The notes: generated from the sequence alone by a model not told the origin. 64,000 bases of DNA from an uncultured Vibrio sp. (GCF_963675395.1 NZ_OY776223.1:1922001-1986000), one strand, 5' to 3'; counted from the first letter of the stretch, positions 40,700 to 50,000 are shown. Numbers and translations: made by a program.

Positions 40700-41326
40700 T
40701 TAGTATTTAATGGTCACTGCATATGTACCGCTGTATACAGCATCGTCATAAGCAGCATTCCCCGCTTTTTGGGTGTTCAAGGTTGCACCTACCAGTAATA
40801 CTAGGTTGCCGTTGCTGTCTGTTCTGGCTTCACCTTTTCCTTCTGTTAATTCAACAGGACCATCATTTGTAGCAGCTTCAAAGTCGCTTAGGGTAAACTT
40901 CAGTGATTCCGGCGCTGCATTTTCCATTTTCAACTCGATAGTATCTGCATCTTTCGGCAACGTGATATTCAGGTTGGTATATTTGGCCGCGTTGCTCACT
41001 GTAAAGATACCTGGCGATACATTGGTTTTATCAATTGCGGTAATACTGCCAGCTGTCTTGTCAGTAGTTTGTGTTCCTGCGATGTCCGAAGTTAGCTCGC
41101 CGGTTGCAGGCACCAACTTCAGTGTTGCCGCAGCAGCAGTATCATCACCAGCGACTGCCGCTATGGTGCCGAAGTTTAATGAAGCCGTTTCGACGATATC
41201 CAGGGTATTTTTGACCTCGACCGATGCCGTCCCTTTGCCGTTAAACTCAGGTGCTACGCCCTCTGCGTAGGCAGAGCTGGCAAATACTGCCAGTGCTGCA
41301 TAAGCCAGTTTTTTGTTATTTTTCAA
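40700..41326 (-). CDS. DUF4402-family major fibre subunit
   Basis: 208 residues if translation begins at TTG 41326, which has a strong AAAAGGAG upstream; the longer frame to 41365 has none. Signal peptide KKLAYAALAVFASSAYA. Small residues dominate (Ala, Thr, Asp). SLNFGTIAAVAGDD and the C-terminal VLLVGATLN ... YSGTYAVTIKY are DUF4402 marks; the alternating C-terminal beta strand is what a chaperone would bind. Its start sites and position suggest it is the main subunit. A 70-bp gap follows before the second subunit. Confidence 0.85.
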   Translation of the reverse strand: MKNNKKLAYAALAVFASSAYAEGVAPEFNGKGTASVEVKNTLDIVETASLNFGTIAAVAGDDTAAAATLKLVPATGELTSDIAGTQTTDKTAGSITAIDKTNVSPGIFTVSNAAKYTNLNITLPKDADTIELKMENAAPESLKFTLSDFEAATNDGPVELTEGKGEARTDSNGNLVLLVGATLNTQKAGNAAYDDAVYSGTYAVTIKY

Positions 41327-41365
41327 TGTTAACTCCTTTTGTTTCCAAGATAAGTGGGCGGCCAA

Positions 41366-41521
41366 GCGCCACCGTTAGATTATTCAATAAAGATAAAGAG
41401 AACTTACTAAACCAATAGACGTGGGCGTATTGTTTAAGCACAGCCACTAAAAGCAGGGGGCAGGGCTAACCAATCGGCTATCCTTTAACCTTACTGTCAG
41501 CACATACTTACGCCGGTTGAT
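41366..41521. other. Gap between SPOR lipoprotein and major subunit gene
   Basis: 156 bp. The only structure seen is GGGCGGC-CAA-GCGCC (41358-41372), a short hairpin close to the subunit leader. It probably holds the promoter of the subunit-chaperone-usher genes, but I see no good -10/-35 pair. Confidence 0.4.
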
Positions 41522-42268
41522 TTACTTTATATAAGCGATATTCTGTTCATCAGACAAAGGCTTGCCGCTCAGCGGCCTTACCATACAGTCCAGTCCGTCG
41601 GTCTTAAGTTGCCGACACAATGCTTGTGCTGTCACCTTATCTTTAACTGGGCCGGCAAGTAGACGATAAAGCTTCTCCTTTTTTGGCCCGATATAAACTG
41701 GTGTTAGATAAAAACGTTTGTCTGACAGAAGTTCAGGCGACTTCTTCACCAGTTTCTTTTTATTTGACTCGATATATTGAAGCCATCTATAGGTGCCAAC
41801 TTGTAATGCATATTGTTGGGTTTTAGGCTGAGCGTCTTTCTCTTTATCAGCTGAAGCCTTGATTGCTTTATCGCCTGCATCGACCACTGCCATCAACTTA
41901 TGATCTTTTACTTCAGGGAGGATCTTATTTGGCGCTGGCTTAGGAGAAGAGGAAGCCATTTTATCCAGTTGACCGATCAGATTTTTAAAATCCGACTCCA
42001 ACGCGGCCAACCGGTTAATGCCTGGGCGGTATTGCTCCCACTCCGTATTTTGTTGATCAAGACGATCTCTCAACTCTTCGACTTGTGCTTGAATAGCCTG
42101 GTACTCAGATGTGTTTGTGGGTTTGCTGGTTGCACAGGAAGCCAGTAATAGACAAAAGCCAACGATTAACAACTTTGATATCGCGGTGCTTGTATATGGA
42201 CCTTGAACTGTATTCGACCGACAACCTTGCCTTGTAAGCTTATTATTGGATGCCTTAATTATTCGCAC
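41522..42268 (-). CDS. SPOR-domain lipoprotein
   Basis: 248 residues. A lipobox LLLASC (Cys at about 45) follows an unusually long N-terminal stretch of about 30 residues; the true start may be internal. After it comes a coiled-coil part (QAIQAQVEELRDRLDQQNTEW, about 57-95) and a C-terminal SPOR domain (about 165-245; YALQVGTYRWLQYIESNKKK, LYRLLAGPVKDKVTAQALCRQL). SPOR domains bind septal peptidoglycan lacking stem peptides. First gene of the cluster that ends with a SPOR-bearing usher, so I think the two cooperate. Confidence 0.78.
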   Translation of the reverse strand: MRIIKASNNKLTRQGCRSNTVQGPYTSTAISKLLIVGFCLLLASCATSKPTNTSEYQAIQAQVEELRDRLDQQNTEWEQYRPGINRLAALESDFKNLIGQLDKMASSSPKPAPNKILPEVKDHKLMAVVDAGDKAIKASADKEKDAQPKTQQYALQVGTYRWLQYIESNKKKLVKKSPELLSDKRFYLTPVYIGPKKEKLYRLLAGPVKDKVTAQALCRQLKTDGLDCMVRPLSGKPLSDEQNIAYIK

Positions 42269-42607
42269 GCATTATACCTAGAAGACAACTTATTGATATT
42301 TATAATATGATGCGAAGTTTAATCAAGGGGGTAAAACTAATCAATAGCTAAGAACAGGATTACGCGATGGGGTTAAAAGAACAGTCAAGCAAGAGCTTCT
42401 CTCTGAGCTAGCCATCCCAAGCAACTTATGACTGTTTTCCTATAACGCTATCTTCTATGAGGAAGCGTGATATTTACTCTTCGATGGGTAGAGAACAACA
42501 GTACATTAAATGGCTAGTCGGAATAGCACGTGCAATACCTGATGTGATGGTCTTGTTGATAGACGTTGTTGGAAGGCGAAATAGATAAGGTTTTTTGAAT
42601 AGCAATA
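42269..42607. other. Intergenic region with a possible degraded gene
   Basis: About 340 bp between the SPOR lipoprotein and the hemY terminator. A plus-strand frame at 42457-42588 (43 codons, beginning MRKRDIYSSMGREQQYIKW) is the only open stretch; it has no visible ribosome-binding site and no recognised family. The region looks like the scar of an insertion boundary. I see no promoter I can defend. Confidence 0.35.
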
Positions 42608-42639
42608 AAAAAACCGACACTACCAAATGTCGGTTTTTT
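42608..42639 (-). terminator. hemCDXY operon terminator
   Basis: AAAAACCGACA pairs with TGTCGGTTTTT, 8-nt loop, T tract on the minus strand. Confidence 0.9.
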
Positions 42640-42662
42640 AAGTATCAATAGAAAGAGTCTAC

Positions 42663-43844
42663 TTAATCGTTTTGAATCAGTGTCAGAGCTTTGCGAGAGA
42701 CTTCGTGCGCTGCTTTAGTTAGGTTTTGCTTCTCTAGTGTGTCTGCTAAAAAAGCGTAATCAGAGACGTCAGAGCGCAGTTTTAAGGCTGCTTCAAATTG
42801 CTCTTGAGACTCAATCCACTTCTCTTGACGGAAGTAGAAGTGCGCCAATGCACTGTGTGCAGCCGCATTGTCTGATTCTTTCTTAATGACGCCTTCAAGG
42901 AAGACAACGATCGGATGGATATCTGGTACATTTAACTCTGGAAGAAGCTCGTACAGCTCAGGCGCTGGCGTTTTATTCAATGCTTCTTTAATGACGGTAA
43001 ATGCTTCGTTATCTGCTTTACGGGCAATCAGCTCGCGAGCAAAACATGCGATCAAATGAGGGTCTTGTTTTACTTTGCGAGCCAAACTATTCCAGTGAGA
43101 AATCAGTCCCTCACTGCCTTGCTGTTGAGCAACTTCGTGTAGCAATCCGCATTGCGCTGTTTTAATCAGCTCAATTTCTTCGTCTGAGGTGACCAGTTTC
43201 GCTTTGTTTAGCTGAGGCATTAAGTCAATTAAAGGTTGCCATAGCTTCAACTGCATGTAGGTGGTTTTCAGCAGATTCAAGACTACCGGGTTGCTTGCGT
43301 ATTGATTTTTTAGTGACGAGAGTGTGTCAAATGCCGCGCCAAACTCATTGTCGCGGATAAACTGTTTGGCACGTGTCAGTTCAACGGCTAGGTGTGCGTT
43401 TTCTTGCTGACTTGCCAGTTCCAAGTACTTGTCACGTTTCTCTTTATCACCTTGTCCTTGAGCGGCTTCTGACGCTACTAGGTAGCACAAAAGTGGCATG
43501 TCGTGGTGATTTGCCCAGCGAGTTACCTTCTTCTCAGCACCCTTCCAATCACCTTCTAGTAATTTGATGATGCCTTCATTTGTGTAACGTCGAGAACGAC
43601 GCATTTTACGTACACTGAAGTAGTTCCAGGTACTTGAACTCGCGTAGACCAGTTTCTTGATTAGGTATTCTAAAATGAATAGGCCAGCAAGCGCTGCGAT
43701 AATAAAAATGACCAGCGTTGTCACGCTCATCTCAATGGTTTTCTCGGCGATTGAGATAAGAACATAACCCTGTTGACCTGAGTATTGTGTACCTACAAAC
43801 AGGCCTGCTCCCAGAATGGCAAATAGGAAAATAAGACGAAACAT
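42663..43844 (-). CDS. hemY: HemY, inner-membrane TPR protein of the heme operon
   Basis: 393 residues, the same size as E. coli HemY (398). Two N-terminal membrane segments (about 1-20 and 40-62), then tetratricopeptide-like helices (for example AHSALAHFYFRQEKWIESQEQFEAALKL near 330-360). It is not the Bacillus-type protoporphyrinogen oxidase of the same name; the role is connected with late heme steps and is not well defined. The start overlaps the hemX stop (one base). Confidence 0.93.
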   Translation of the reverse strand: MFRLIFLFAILGAGLFVGTQYSGQQGYVLISIAEKTIEMSVTTLVIFIIAALAGLFILEYLIKKLVYASSSTWNYFSVRKMRRSRRYTNEGIIKLLEGDWKGAEKKVTRWANHHDMPLLCYLVASEAAQGQGDKEKRDKYLELASQQENAHLAVELTRAKQFIRDNEFGAAFDTLSSLKNQYASNPVVLNLLKTTYMQLKLWQPLIDLMPQLNKAKLVTSDEEIELIKTAQCGLLHEVAQQQGSEGLISHWNSLARKVKQDPHLIACFARELIARKADNEAFTVIKEALNKTPAPELYELLPELNVPDIHPIVVFLEGVIKKESDNAAAHSALAHFYFRQEKWIESQEQFEAALKLRSDVSDYAFLADTLEKQNLTKAAHEVSRKALTLIQND

Positions 43845-45055
43845 TATTTATCCTCCGTGCCTGTCATTGTGGTTACTTCACGACGCAGACGCTCACGAAT
43901 GACGTCAGATAGCCGAGACTGACTTTCCAGTTTAGCCGGGTATTCAACTTGGATGTTTTGCTGGCTCAACTGGCCGATCGTTTTGTTGAACTCTTTAACT
44001 GAGTTGTCGTCTTGATTAAAGAATGTCAGCGCCCATTTATCTGCTGTTTTAAGCGAGGTTGAGTACACTTCACCTTGTTCTTGGTAAACCGCTTTGATAG
44101 CCGTTGCTAGCTTGGCTTTAATGTTCTCTTTGAGGTAGAAGTGCTGCTGAGGGGAAAGCAGCGGGATGACGTTGCCATCGCGGGTGCGGAAAGTAATAAA
44201 GTTTTCTGAGAAGTCCTTAAGGGACGTCATCAGGTTATCTTGCCAGTTCGCGATATCTTCAGACACTTCTTGCTCAGTAACCGCAGCTGCTTCTGGAAGT
44301 AGAGCATTCGCCAGTGGCATTTTGTCGACTTGTTGTTGCAACGCCGTCAGACGCAGTACCAATCCGTCGCGGTCAATCAAAGGTACGGTGCGAAGTTTAG
44401 TGATGTCATTCGCCATGGCTTTGCGAAGATTGACCAGGCTAGGGTCATTAAGCGCAGCGATACGTTGGTCTGCACTTTCCATCAGTTGAGTCGCACTTTC
44501 TACGTCGTGCTCAAGGAACAGTTTACGTCCAGCCAGTTTAACTAAGTAATCGGCTTCTGCTAGTAACCAGTCGTTTGGACGACGGCCTTTTACGTCAGCC
44601 ACAGCAAGTTGCAAGCTTTCGATGCTTTTCTGCTGCTGACCAAGAACCACTTCTGCTTTATGAGTTACGGTGGTCGCCTTTTCGATGGTTTCTTCTTTAA
44701 CCTGAGTCAGCTCTTGCTTCATTGATGCTTGAGCGGATTCTAGCTGGCTTTTAAGTTGAGCAATTTGAGCCTGATAATCGGCTTGTTGCTCGTGAAGCTT
44801 ATAAGCTAAACCGCCACCAAAAATAATAGATAAGATGATGGCGACGGTACCGAGTTTGACGCCCCGTTTTCCTTGTTTTTCTTCAAACTCAACTTTCTTT
44901 TGTTCTACAGGCTTTTCTGTATCAGCAGGTTGTGATGATTCCTTTTCAGGCTCAACTTCCTGTTTCGGGGTATCATTTTCAGCTAGCGGTGCCGAAGAGG
45001 TTTCTTCAGCAAGGTTTTTATCATTATTTTTTTGGTCGTTATTTTTACTTGTCAT
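43844..45055 (-). CDS. hemX: HemX, uroporphyrinogen-III methylase-like membrane protein
   Basis: 403 residues from the Met at 45055, which follows AGGATAAAGG; the open frame extends 23 codons into hemD. An acidic, Glu-rich N-terminus (about 1-75) precedes one membrane span (LGTVAIILSIIFGGGLAYKL) and a coiled coil (QADYQAQIAQLKSQLESAQASM), then the HemX domain (DWLLAEADYLVKLAGRKLFLE). Despite its annotation it lacks a methylase fold. Second-last gene of hemCDXY. Confidence 0.93.
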   Translation of the reverse strand: MTSKNNDQKNNDKNLAEETSSAPLAENDTPKQEVEPEKESSQPADTEKPVEQKKVEFEEKQGKRGVKLGTVAIILSIIFGGGLAYKLHEQQADYQAQIAQLKSQLESAQASMKQELTQVKEETIEKATTVTHKAEVVLGQQQKSIESLQLAVADVKGRRPNDWLLAEADYLVKLAGRKLFLEHDVESATQLMESADQRIAALNDPSLVNLRKAMANDITKLRTVPLIDRDGLVLRLTALQQQVDKMPLANALLPEAAAVTEQEVSEDIANWQDNLMTSLKDFSENFITFRTRDGNVIPLLSPQQHFYLKENIKAKLATAIKAVYQEQGEVYSTSLKTADKWALTFFNQDDNSVKEFNKTIGQLSQQNIQVEYPAKLESQSRLSDVIRERLRREVTTMTGTEDK

Positions 45056-45072
45056 GCCTTTATCCTGTGTAG

Positions 45073-45801
45073 CTAGGGCTGGAGAGCAGCCAGTAATTCT
45101 TGGTTTGATGCGCTTCCTGTGCATCTTACCTGAGTAAACCCCTTTTTAATTGCGATGTCGGCGATACGCTGACTGGGGATATACAACTCTTGTTGATTAA
45201 GCCAAGCCAATTGTTCAGACGTCAACTGGCTGCACAAATAATCCAGTTGTTCACCACTAGTGACGATAATCTGATGGATTCGTAGGGTTTTCCATAGTGA
45301 GATACAGCTTACTGGATCGAATGGGATAAATTCTCTCTTGTAAGTCTCACTATAGTGAACTTTTGCTCCACGTCTCACCAATGCATCTTTAATTAGCTCT
45401 CTTCCACCGTTTCCACGCAGAATAACTACGGTCTGTTGGTCTACATCGTTTAACGCTGGGAGTTGCAATAAGTGTTCACTATCACTGACTTGAGGATAGT
45501 GTACTTTTTGTTGCGCGCATTTGCTTAAGTAGTGTGCTGTTTTTTGACCAACGGCAAGGTAAATGGCGTGTTTAGGCCATGATATACCGTTGTTTGATAA
45601 TATTTGCTGCGCGCACTGTACCGCATGTCGGCTGACGGCGATAATAAAGTGAGCATGATGAAGGTGAGCGGAGAGTTGTGTATCCGTGAGATCGGCAACA
45701 ATGTCGATCAATGGATGATGATATGCGGAAATGCCGTGGCTTTCGAGCAGAGAGCAAAGCCCAACACCTTGCTCTCCCGGCCGAGTGACCAACACTGCCA
45801 T
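45073..45801 (-). CDS. hemD: HemD, uroporphyrinogen-III synthase
   Basis: 242 residues, cytoplasmic, two-lobed. It closes and inverts ring D of hydroxymethylbilane. The sequence is diverged, as is usual, but VLVTRPGEQG at the N-terminus, FIAVSRHAVQCA, AVGQKTAHYL and IIVTSGEQLDYL match the family, and its place two bases after hemC confirms it. Confidence 0.93.
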   Translation of the reverse strand: MAVLVTRPGEQGVGLCSLLESHGISAYHHPLIDIVADLTDTQLSAHLHHAHFIIAVSRHAVQCAQQILSNNGISWPKHAIYLAVGQKTAHYLSKCAQQKVHYPQVSDSEHLLQLPALNDVDQQTVVILRGNGGRELIKDALVRRGAKVHYSETYKREFIPFDPVSCISLWKTLRIHQIIVTSGEQLDYLCSQLTSEQLAWLNQQELYIPSQRIADIAIKKGFTQVRCTGSASNQELLAALQP

Positions 45802-45803
45802 GA

Positions 45804-46742
45804 TTAGTCGTGATCTGCGTACAGCTTGGTGAGGATGTCGCGTGCACCATTATCCAGCAGTTGATTTGCTAGCTGAACACCGAGTGCTTCGCCATCTTTG
45901 CGGTGGCCGCGAATTTCACCGCGAACAATTTGACTTCCGTCTGGCTCTCCGACTAGGGCGCGTAACCAAACCTCATCACCATCAAGCAGAGCGTAGCTGC
46001 CAATAGGCACCTGACAGCCGCCTTCCAGTGTCAGGTTCATTGCTCGCTCACACAGTACTCGGTCTACCGTATCTTTATGATTAAGTGGCTCGAGTAACTT
46101 GAGCAGTCTTTCGTCATCTAAGCGACACTCAATACCAACTGCGCCTTGACCAACAGCCGGAAGAGATTGCTCAGGTTCAATAAAACTTCTGATACGTTCT
46201 TCAAGTTCTAGGCGCTTCAGACCTGCAGCTGCGAGGACGATAGCGTCGTATTCGCCGGCATCCAGTTTTCCAAGGCGCGTACCAACGTTGCCACGTAGAT
46301 CCTTGATGATCAGATCAGGGCGGTATTCTTTTAATTGGCACTGACGGCGTAGGCTGCATGTACCAACAATTGCTCCTTGAGGTAACTCATCAACGCTACT
46401 ATAGGTATTAGAAACAAAAGCATCACGAGGGTCTTCGCGTTCGCAGATGGTGACAAGGCCTAATCCTTCAGGGAAGTCGACAGGTACGTCCTTCATTGAG
46501 TGCACGGCGAGATCTGCACGGCCTTCCAGCATCGCGACTTCCAGCTCTTTAACGAATAAACCTTTACCGCCCACTTTCGCTAGCGGTGTGTCTAGGATCA
46601 CGTCACCTTTGGTCACCATGGTTACTAACTCGACTTCTAAACCTGGGTGAGCGGCTTGAAGGGCGTCTTTGACAAAGTAAGCTTGCCACAAAGCAAGTGG
46701 GCTTTTTCGAGTTGCAATGCGAATTGGTGTGGATTGTGTCAT
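45804..46742 (-). CDS. hemC: HemC, porphobilinogen deaminase
   Basis: 312 residues. It joins four porphobilinogens to hydroxymethylbilane. [14 protein letters not shown] at the start, [29 protein letters not shown] and the dipyrromethane-cofactor Cys in [13 protein letters not shown] are conserved. Start ATG 46742, divergent from cyaA, exactly as in enterobacteria. Confidence 0.97.
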   Translation of the reverse strand: MTQSTPIRIATRKSPLALWQAYFVKDALQAAHPGLEVELVTMVTKGDVILDTPLAKVGGKGLFVKELEVAMLEGRADLAVHSMKDVPVDFPEGLGLVTICEREDPRDAFVSNTYSSVDELPQGAIVGTCSLRRQCQLKEYRPDLIIKDLRGNVGTRLGKLDAGEYDAIVLAAAGLKRLELEERIRSFIEPEQSLPAVGQGAVGIECRLDDERLLKLLEPLNHKDTVDRVLCERAMNLTLEGGCQVPIGSYALLDGDEVWLRALVGEPDGSQIVRGEIRGHRKDGEALGVQLANQLLDNGARDILTKLYADHD

Positions 46743-47089
46743 GATCTTCTCAATGCTGTTTGGATTTGGGTTTATCCTACCATTCTCGTCAAGAAATTCT
46801 TACTGTTAGTTGGACATCTGGTGGTGCTATGAATGGAATTACATGATGTTATGAAAATAGTGTGACTAGATTCTCAATTAGACCAAGGACTATTATTAGT
46901 TTGAGGCGATTACAAGCGACACTAGCTCGCTGTTAATTTTGTGACTGGAGTATAGTTTTTACTCTGAAACGAATTCGAGCGCTGAAACTTTACCATGCAC
47001 AATAAAAGTGTTAAATTGATCACGTTTTTAGGCTTTTTGAGTTTAAAATATCATCAGATATCTGTGATTGTTCAACCAAGGAATTACCC
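46743..47089. promoter_or_regulatory. hemC-cyaA divergent regulatory region
   Basis: 347 bp that must hold both promoters. Two CRP-like sites are visible: AAGTGTTAAATTGATCACGTTT is the better (47006-47027; listed separately) and TGTGACTAGATTCTCA (46861-46876) keeps one half-site. No open frame is present. Confidence 0.7.
47006..47027. promoter_or_regulatory. Candidate CRP site upstream of cyaA
   Basis: The 22-bp site matches the E. coli CRP consensus (AAATGTGA-N6-TCACATTT) at about 16 positions, with the right half ATCAC intact. It lies 62 bp before the cyaA start, where cAMP-CRP represses cyaA in E. coli; feedback control is inferred. Confidence 0.6.
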
Positions 47090-49615
47090 TTGCAGGCTTA
47101 CACCCAAAAAATAATTCAGCGACTAGATAATTTGAATCAGCAACGTGTTGAACGTGCGCTGGCGCTTATGGATTCGCAAAGCCAGCAAGTTTTCCACTTG
47201 ATTCCTGTCTTGTTGAATTACAACCACCCTGTCATTCCGGGTTACTACGATGCTGACGTACCAGTCGGTGTTTGTTGTCTGGAACCTAATGACGTTCAAC
47301 AGCAATTCATCGACGATACACAACTTACCATTAGCGATAAGCTAGATGATGCGGTGCAACCTGCAATTCTTGGCTTGTATACCATGGGTAGTACGTCATC
47401 GATTGGTCAAAGTACCTCGAGTGACTTGGACATTTGGGTGTGTATTTCGCCGGAGATGGATAGTGATGAGCGAGAGTTACTGACCAACAAGTGTTTATTG
47501 ATCACTGACTGGGCGCAGACTAAAGGCGTCGAGGCAAACTTCTTCCTTATGGATGAAGAGCGTTTCAGAAGTAACCATTCTGAAGAGATGACCGGTGATA
47601 ACTGTGGTTCATCACAGCACTTACTATTACTTGATGAATTTTATCGTAGTGCGGTACGTATCGCTGGACAACGATTGTTGTGGCAAATTGTGCCACCAGA
47701 GATGGAAGAGTCTTACGACGAGTACGTTTCACAACTTTGTCGCGATGGCCATATCGACTGTAAAGAGTGGATCGATTTTGGCAAATTGAACCGAATTCCT
47801 GCGGAAGAGTATTTTGGCTCGAATTTATGGCAGTTGTACAAAAGTATCGATTCTCCTTACAAGTCGGTATTAAAAGCCATTCTGCTTGAAGCTTACTCGT
47901 GGGAATACCCTCACACCCAACTATTAAGTATCGATACTAAGCGTCGTTTCTTTGCCCATGAGCCTGATCTCTATGGGATGGATGCGTATTACTTAATGCT
48001 GGAGAAAGTCACCCGTTATCTTGAGCGTATTCAAGACCATACTCGTTTAGACTTGGTTCGCCGCTGTTTTTACCTTAAAACCCATGAAAAGCTGTCTCGT
48101 CAGCCTGGTGTTGGCTCTGTTGCTTGGCGTCGTGAAGCCTTGAGCGATATGATTACCCGCTGGGATTGGGATGAACGCGTGGTGGCAGAACTTGACGACC
48201 GCCGTAACTGGAAAGTCGAGCAGGTTAAAGTGGTGCATCATGCGCTGTTAGATGCGCTGATGCAGAGTTATCGTAATCTCATCCAATTTGCGCGTCGTAA
48301 CGACATTACTTCGGCTATCAGTCCGCAAGACATCAGTATTCTGGCTCGTAAGCTGTACGCGGCTTTTGAGGTGCTTCCGGGTAAAGTCACGCTGCTGAAT
48401 CCTCAAATCTCACCAGATTTACATGAACCGGATCTGAGCTTTATCGAAGTGAAGAATGGTGGTGTGAATAAATCGGGCTGGTATCTGTACAAACAACCGT
48501 TAGTTGCACACCGTATTCTGGGTCAGCCATATCTGGAGCACCATGAATATCTGAGTAAGCTGGTTTCGTGGGCATTCTTTAATGGCTTGATCACAGAGTC
48601 AACGCGTCTGCATGCAGTGGTGCGTGAAGCGCAGTTAGACATTGATAAGTTCTACCAGATGGTGAGCGATTTACGTAACACCTTTGCTTTGCGTAAGCGC
48701 CGTCCGACAATGCAAGCACTGGCGAGTCCATGTGAAATCAGTCAACTGACGATGTTTATCAACTTTGAAAGTGACCCGACTGAAGAGTTGTCAGGGCGAT
48801 CACTCAAAGTGGATGTGAAGAATACCGATGTTTTCAGTTTTGGTCCTGAACATAAAAACTTAGTCGGTAGTGTTGATTTGGTTTACCGAAATTCCTGGCA
48901 TGAAGTTCGTACGCTGCATTTTAAAGGCGAGACGGCGATGCTCGATGCTCTAAAAACCATTTTGGGTAAGATGCACCAGGATGCGCTTCCGCCTGAATCG
49001 GTAGATGTGTTCTGTTACGCGAAAAATATGCGCGGCGTGATGCGCAATAAAGTGTATCAGCTGCTGGCAGAGTGTATCGACTTACGTTTGAAGCCTGTCG
49101 AACAGGAAAAACGTCGCCGCTTTAAAGCGATGCGTCTTGGCGAGAAAACCTATGGTCTGTTCTTCGAGCGTCGCGGTGTATCTGTACAGAAGCTAGAAAA
49201 TTCAGTCGATTTTTATCGCAGTATCTCAACTAATAAGCTGAAAGGTTCTCCGCTATTAATGCTCGATCGCGAGCAAGAATATCAAATGCCGGATGCGGTG
49301 GATGGTTTTGCCAGTGAAGGTTTGGTGCAGTTCTTCTTCGAAGACAGCGAGAAAGGGTTCAATATTTACGTTCTCGATGAGTCGAACCAAGTGGAAGTGT
49401 ATCACCAGTTTAGTGGCTCAAAAGATGAGATGATTGCTTCGGTCAACAGCTTTTATACATCGGTGAAAGATGATACTCACGTAGCTTCGAAGTTCATTAA
49501 CTTTAACTTGCCGCAGTACTATCAGATCATTCATCCCGAAGAGGGTAACGCTTACATCATACCTTACCGTAATGATTGTCCACCTCATCGTCCCAACAAA
49601 GCGGTAAATGCATAA
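47090..49615 (+). CDS. cyaA: CyaA, class I adenylate cyclase
   Basis: 841 residues, as in E. coli (848). It makes cAMP for CRP. The start is TTG at 47090 after AAGGA; E. coli cyaA also begins at UUG, which keeps expression low. The N-terminal half (about 1-535) is catalytic: YTMGSTSSIGQSTSSDLDIW with the nucleotidyltransferase-type GS and D-x-D motif. The C-terminal half is the regulatory domain that responds to glucose-PTS state. Convergent with cyaY. Confidence 0.97.
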   Translation: MQAYTQKIIQRLDNLNQQRVERALALMDSQSQQVFHLIPVLLNYNHPVIPGYYDADVPVGVCCLEPNDVQQQFIDDTQLTISDKLDDAVQPAILGLYTMGSTSSIGQSTSSDLDIWVCISPEMDSDERELLTNKCLLITDWAQTKGVEANFFLMDEERFRSNHSEEMTGDNCGSSQHLLLLDEFYRSAVRIAGQRLLWQIVPPEMEESYDEYVSQLCRDGHIDCKEWIDFGKLNRIPAEEYFGSNLWQLYKSIDSPYKSVLKAILLEAYSWEYPHTQLLSIDTKRRFFAHEPDLYGMDAYYLMLEKVTRYLERIQDHTRLDLVRRCFYLKTHEKLSRQPGVGSVAWRREALSDMITRWDWDERVVAELDDRRNWKVEQVKVVHHALLDALMQSYRNLIQFARRNDITSAISPQDISILARKLYAAFEVLPGKVTLLNPQISPDLHEPDLSFIEVKNGGVNKSGWYLYKQPLVAHRILGQPYLEHHEYLSKLVSWAFFNGLITESTRLHAVVREAQLDIDKFYQMVSDLRNTFALRKRRPTMQALASPCEISQLTMFINFESDPTEELSGRSLKVDVKNTDVFSFGPEHKNLVGSVDLVYRNSWHEVRTLHFKGETAMLDALKTILGKMHQDALPPESVDVFCYAKNMRGVMRNKVYQLLAECIDLRLKPVEQEKRRRFKAMRLGEKTYGLFFERRGVSVQKLENSVDFYRSISTNKLKGSPLLMLDREQEYQMPDAVDGFASEGLVQFFFEDSEKGFNIYVLDESNQVEVYHQFSGSKDEMIASVNSFYTSVKDDTHVASKFINFNLPQYYQIIHPEEGNAYIIPYRNDCPPHRPNKAVNA

Positions 49616-49634
49616 CAGAAAACCGAACAATAAG

Positions 49635-49660
49635 AAAAAGAGCACCTCGGTGCTCTTTTT
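49635..49660. terminator. cyaA / cyaY bidirectional terminator
   Basis: AAAAAGAGCACC - TCGG - TGCTCTTTTT, palindromic stem with A and T tracts on both sides. Confidence 0.9.
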
Positions 49661-49685
49661 CTGTATGGGTAAAGGCACAATGGGT

Positions 49686-50000
49686 TTATGCCCAATCGAT
49701 CGCTTCGCCCGCGTGTTTTTCACACTCTTGCTTCACCATTTCAAACAGTTCCATGCCAGTCTTTGAGCAGGTCCATTTATCTTCGATAAGCTTGAAGTGG
49801 AAGCCACCTGATTTTGACGCCAGCCAAATTTCATGCATCGGTTCCTGGCGGTTGATGATGATCTGGCTGCGGTCTTCAAATTCTAATGTCATTACGTTAC
49901 CAGACACTTCGTAATCAATGTCTGCACCTGAATCATCGATGGATTCTTCAATGATTTGCATCTGTTCATCCACCAGTTGATGAAATTCAGTATCGTTCAT
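49686..50000 (-). CDS. cyaY: CyaY, bacterial frataxin
   Basis: 104 residues, acidic first helix (FHQLVDEQMQIIEESIDD) that binds iron, then the beta-sheet part with QIIINRQEPMHEIWLASKSGG and a GFHF motif. It modulates iron-sulfur cluster assembly by IscS. Divergent from lptM, the position found in enterobacteria. Confidence 0.96.
   Translation of the reverse strand: MNDTEFHQLVDEQMQIIEESIDDSGADIDYEVSGNVMTLEFEDRSQIIINRQEPMHEIWLASKSGGFHFKLIEDKWTCSKTGMELFEMVKQECEKHAGEAIDWA

Noticed and set aside
35633-42660. Integration direct repeat of the tRNA-Ser 3' end at the far edge of the accessory block
   Set aside because: I looked for the tRNA 3' end (TATCTCTCCGCCA) near 42.3-42.7 kb and found none; no integrase is present.
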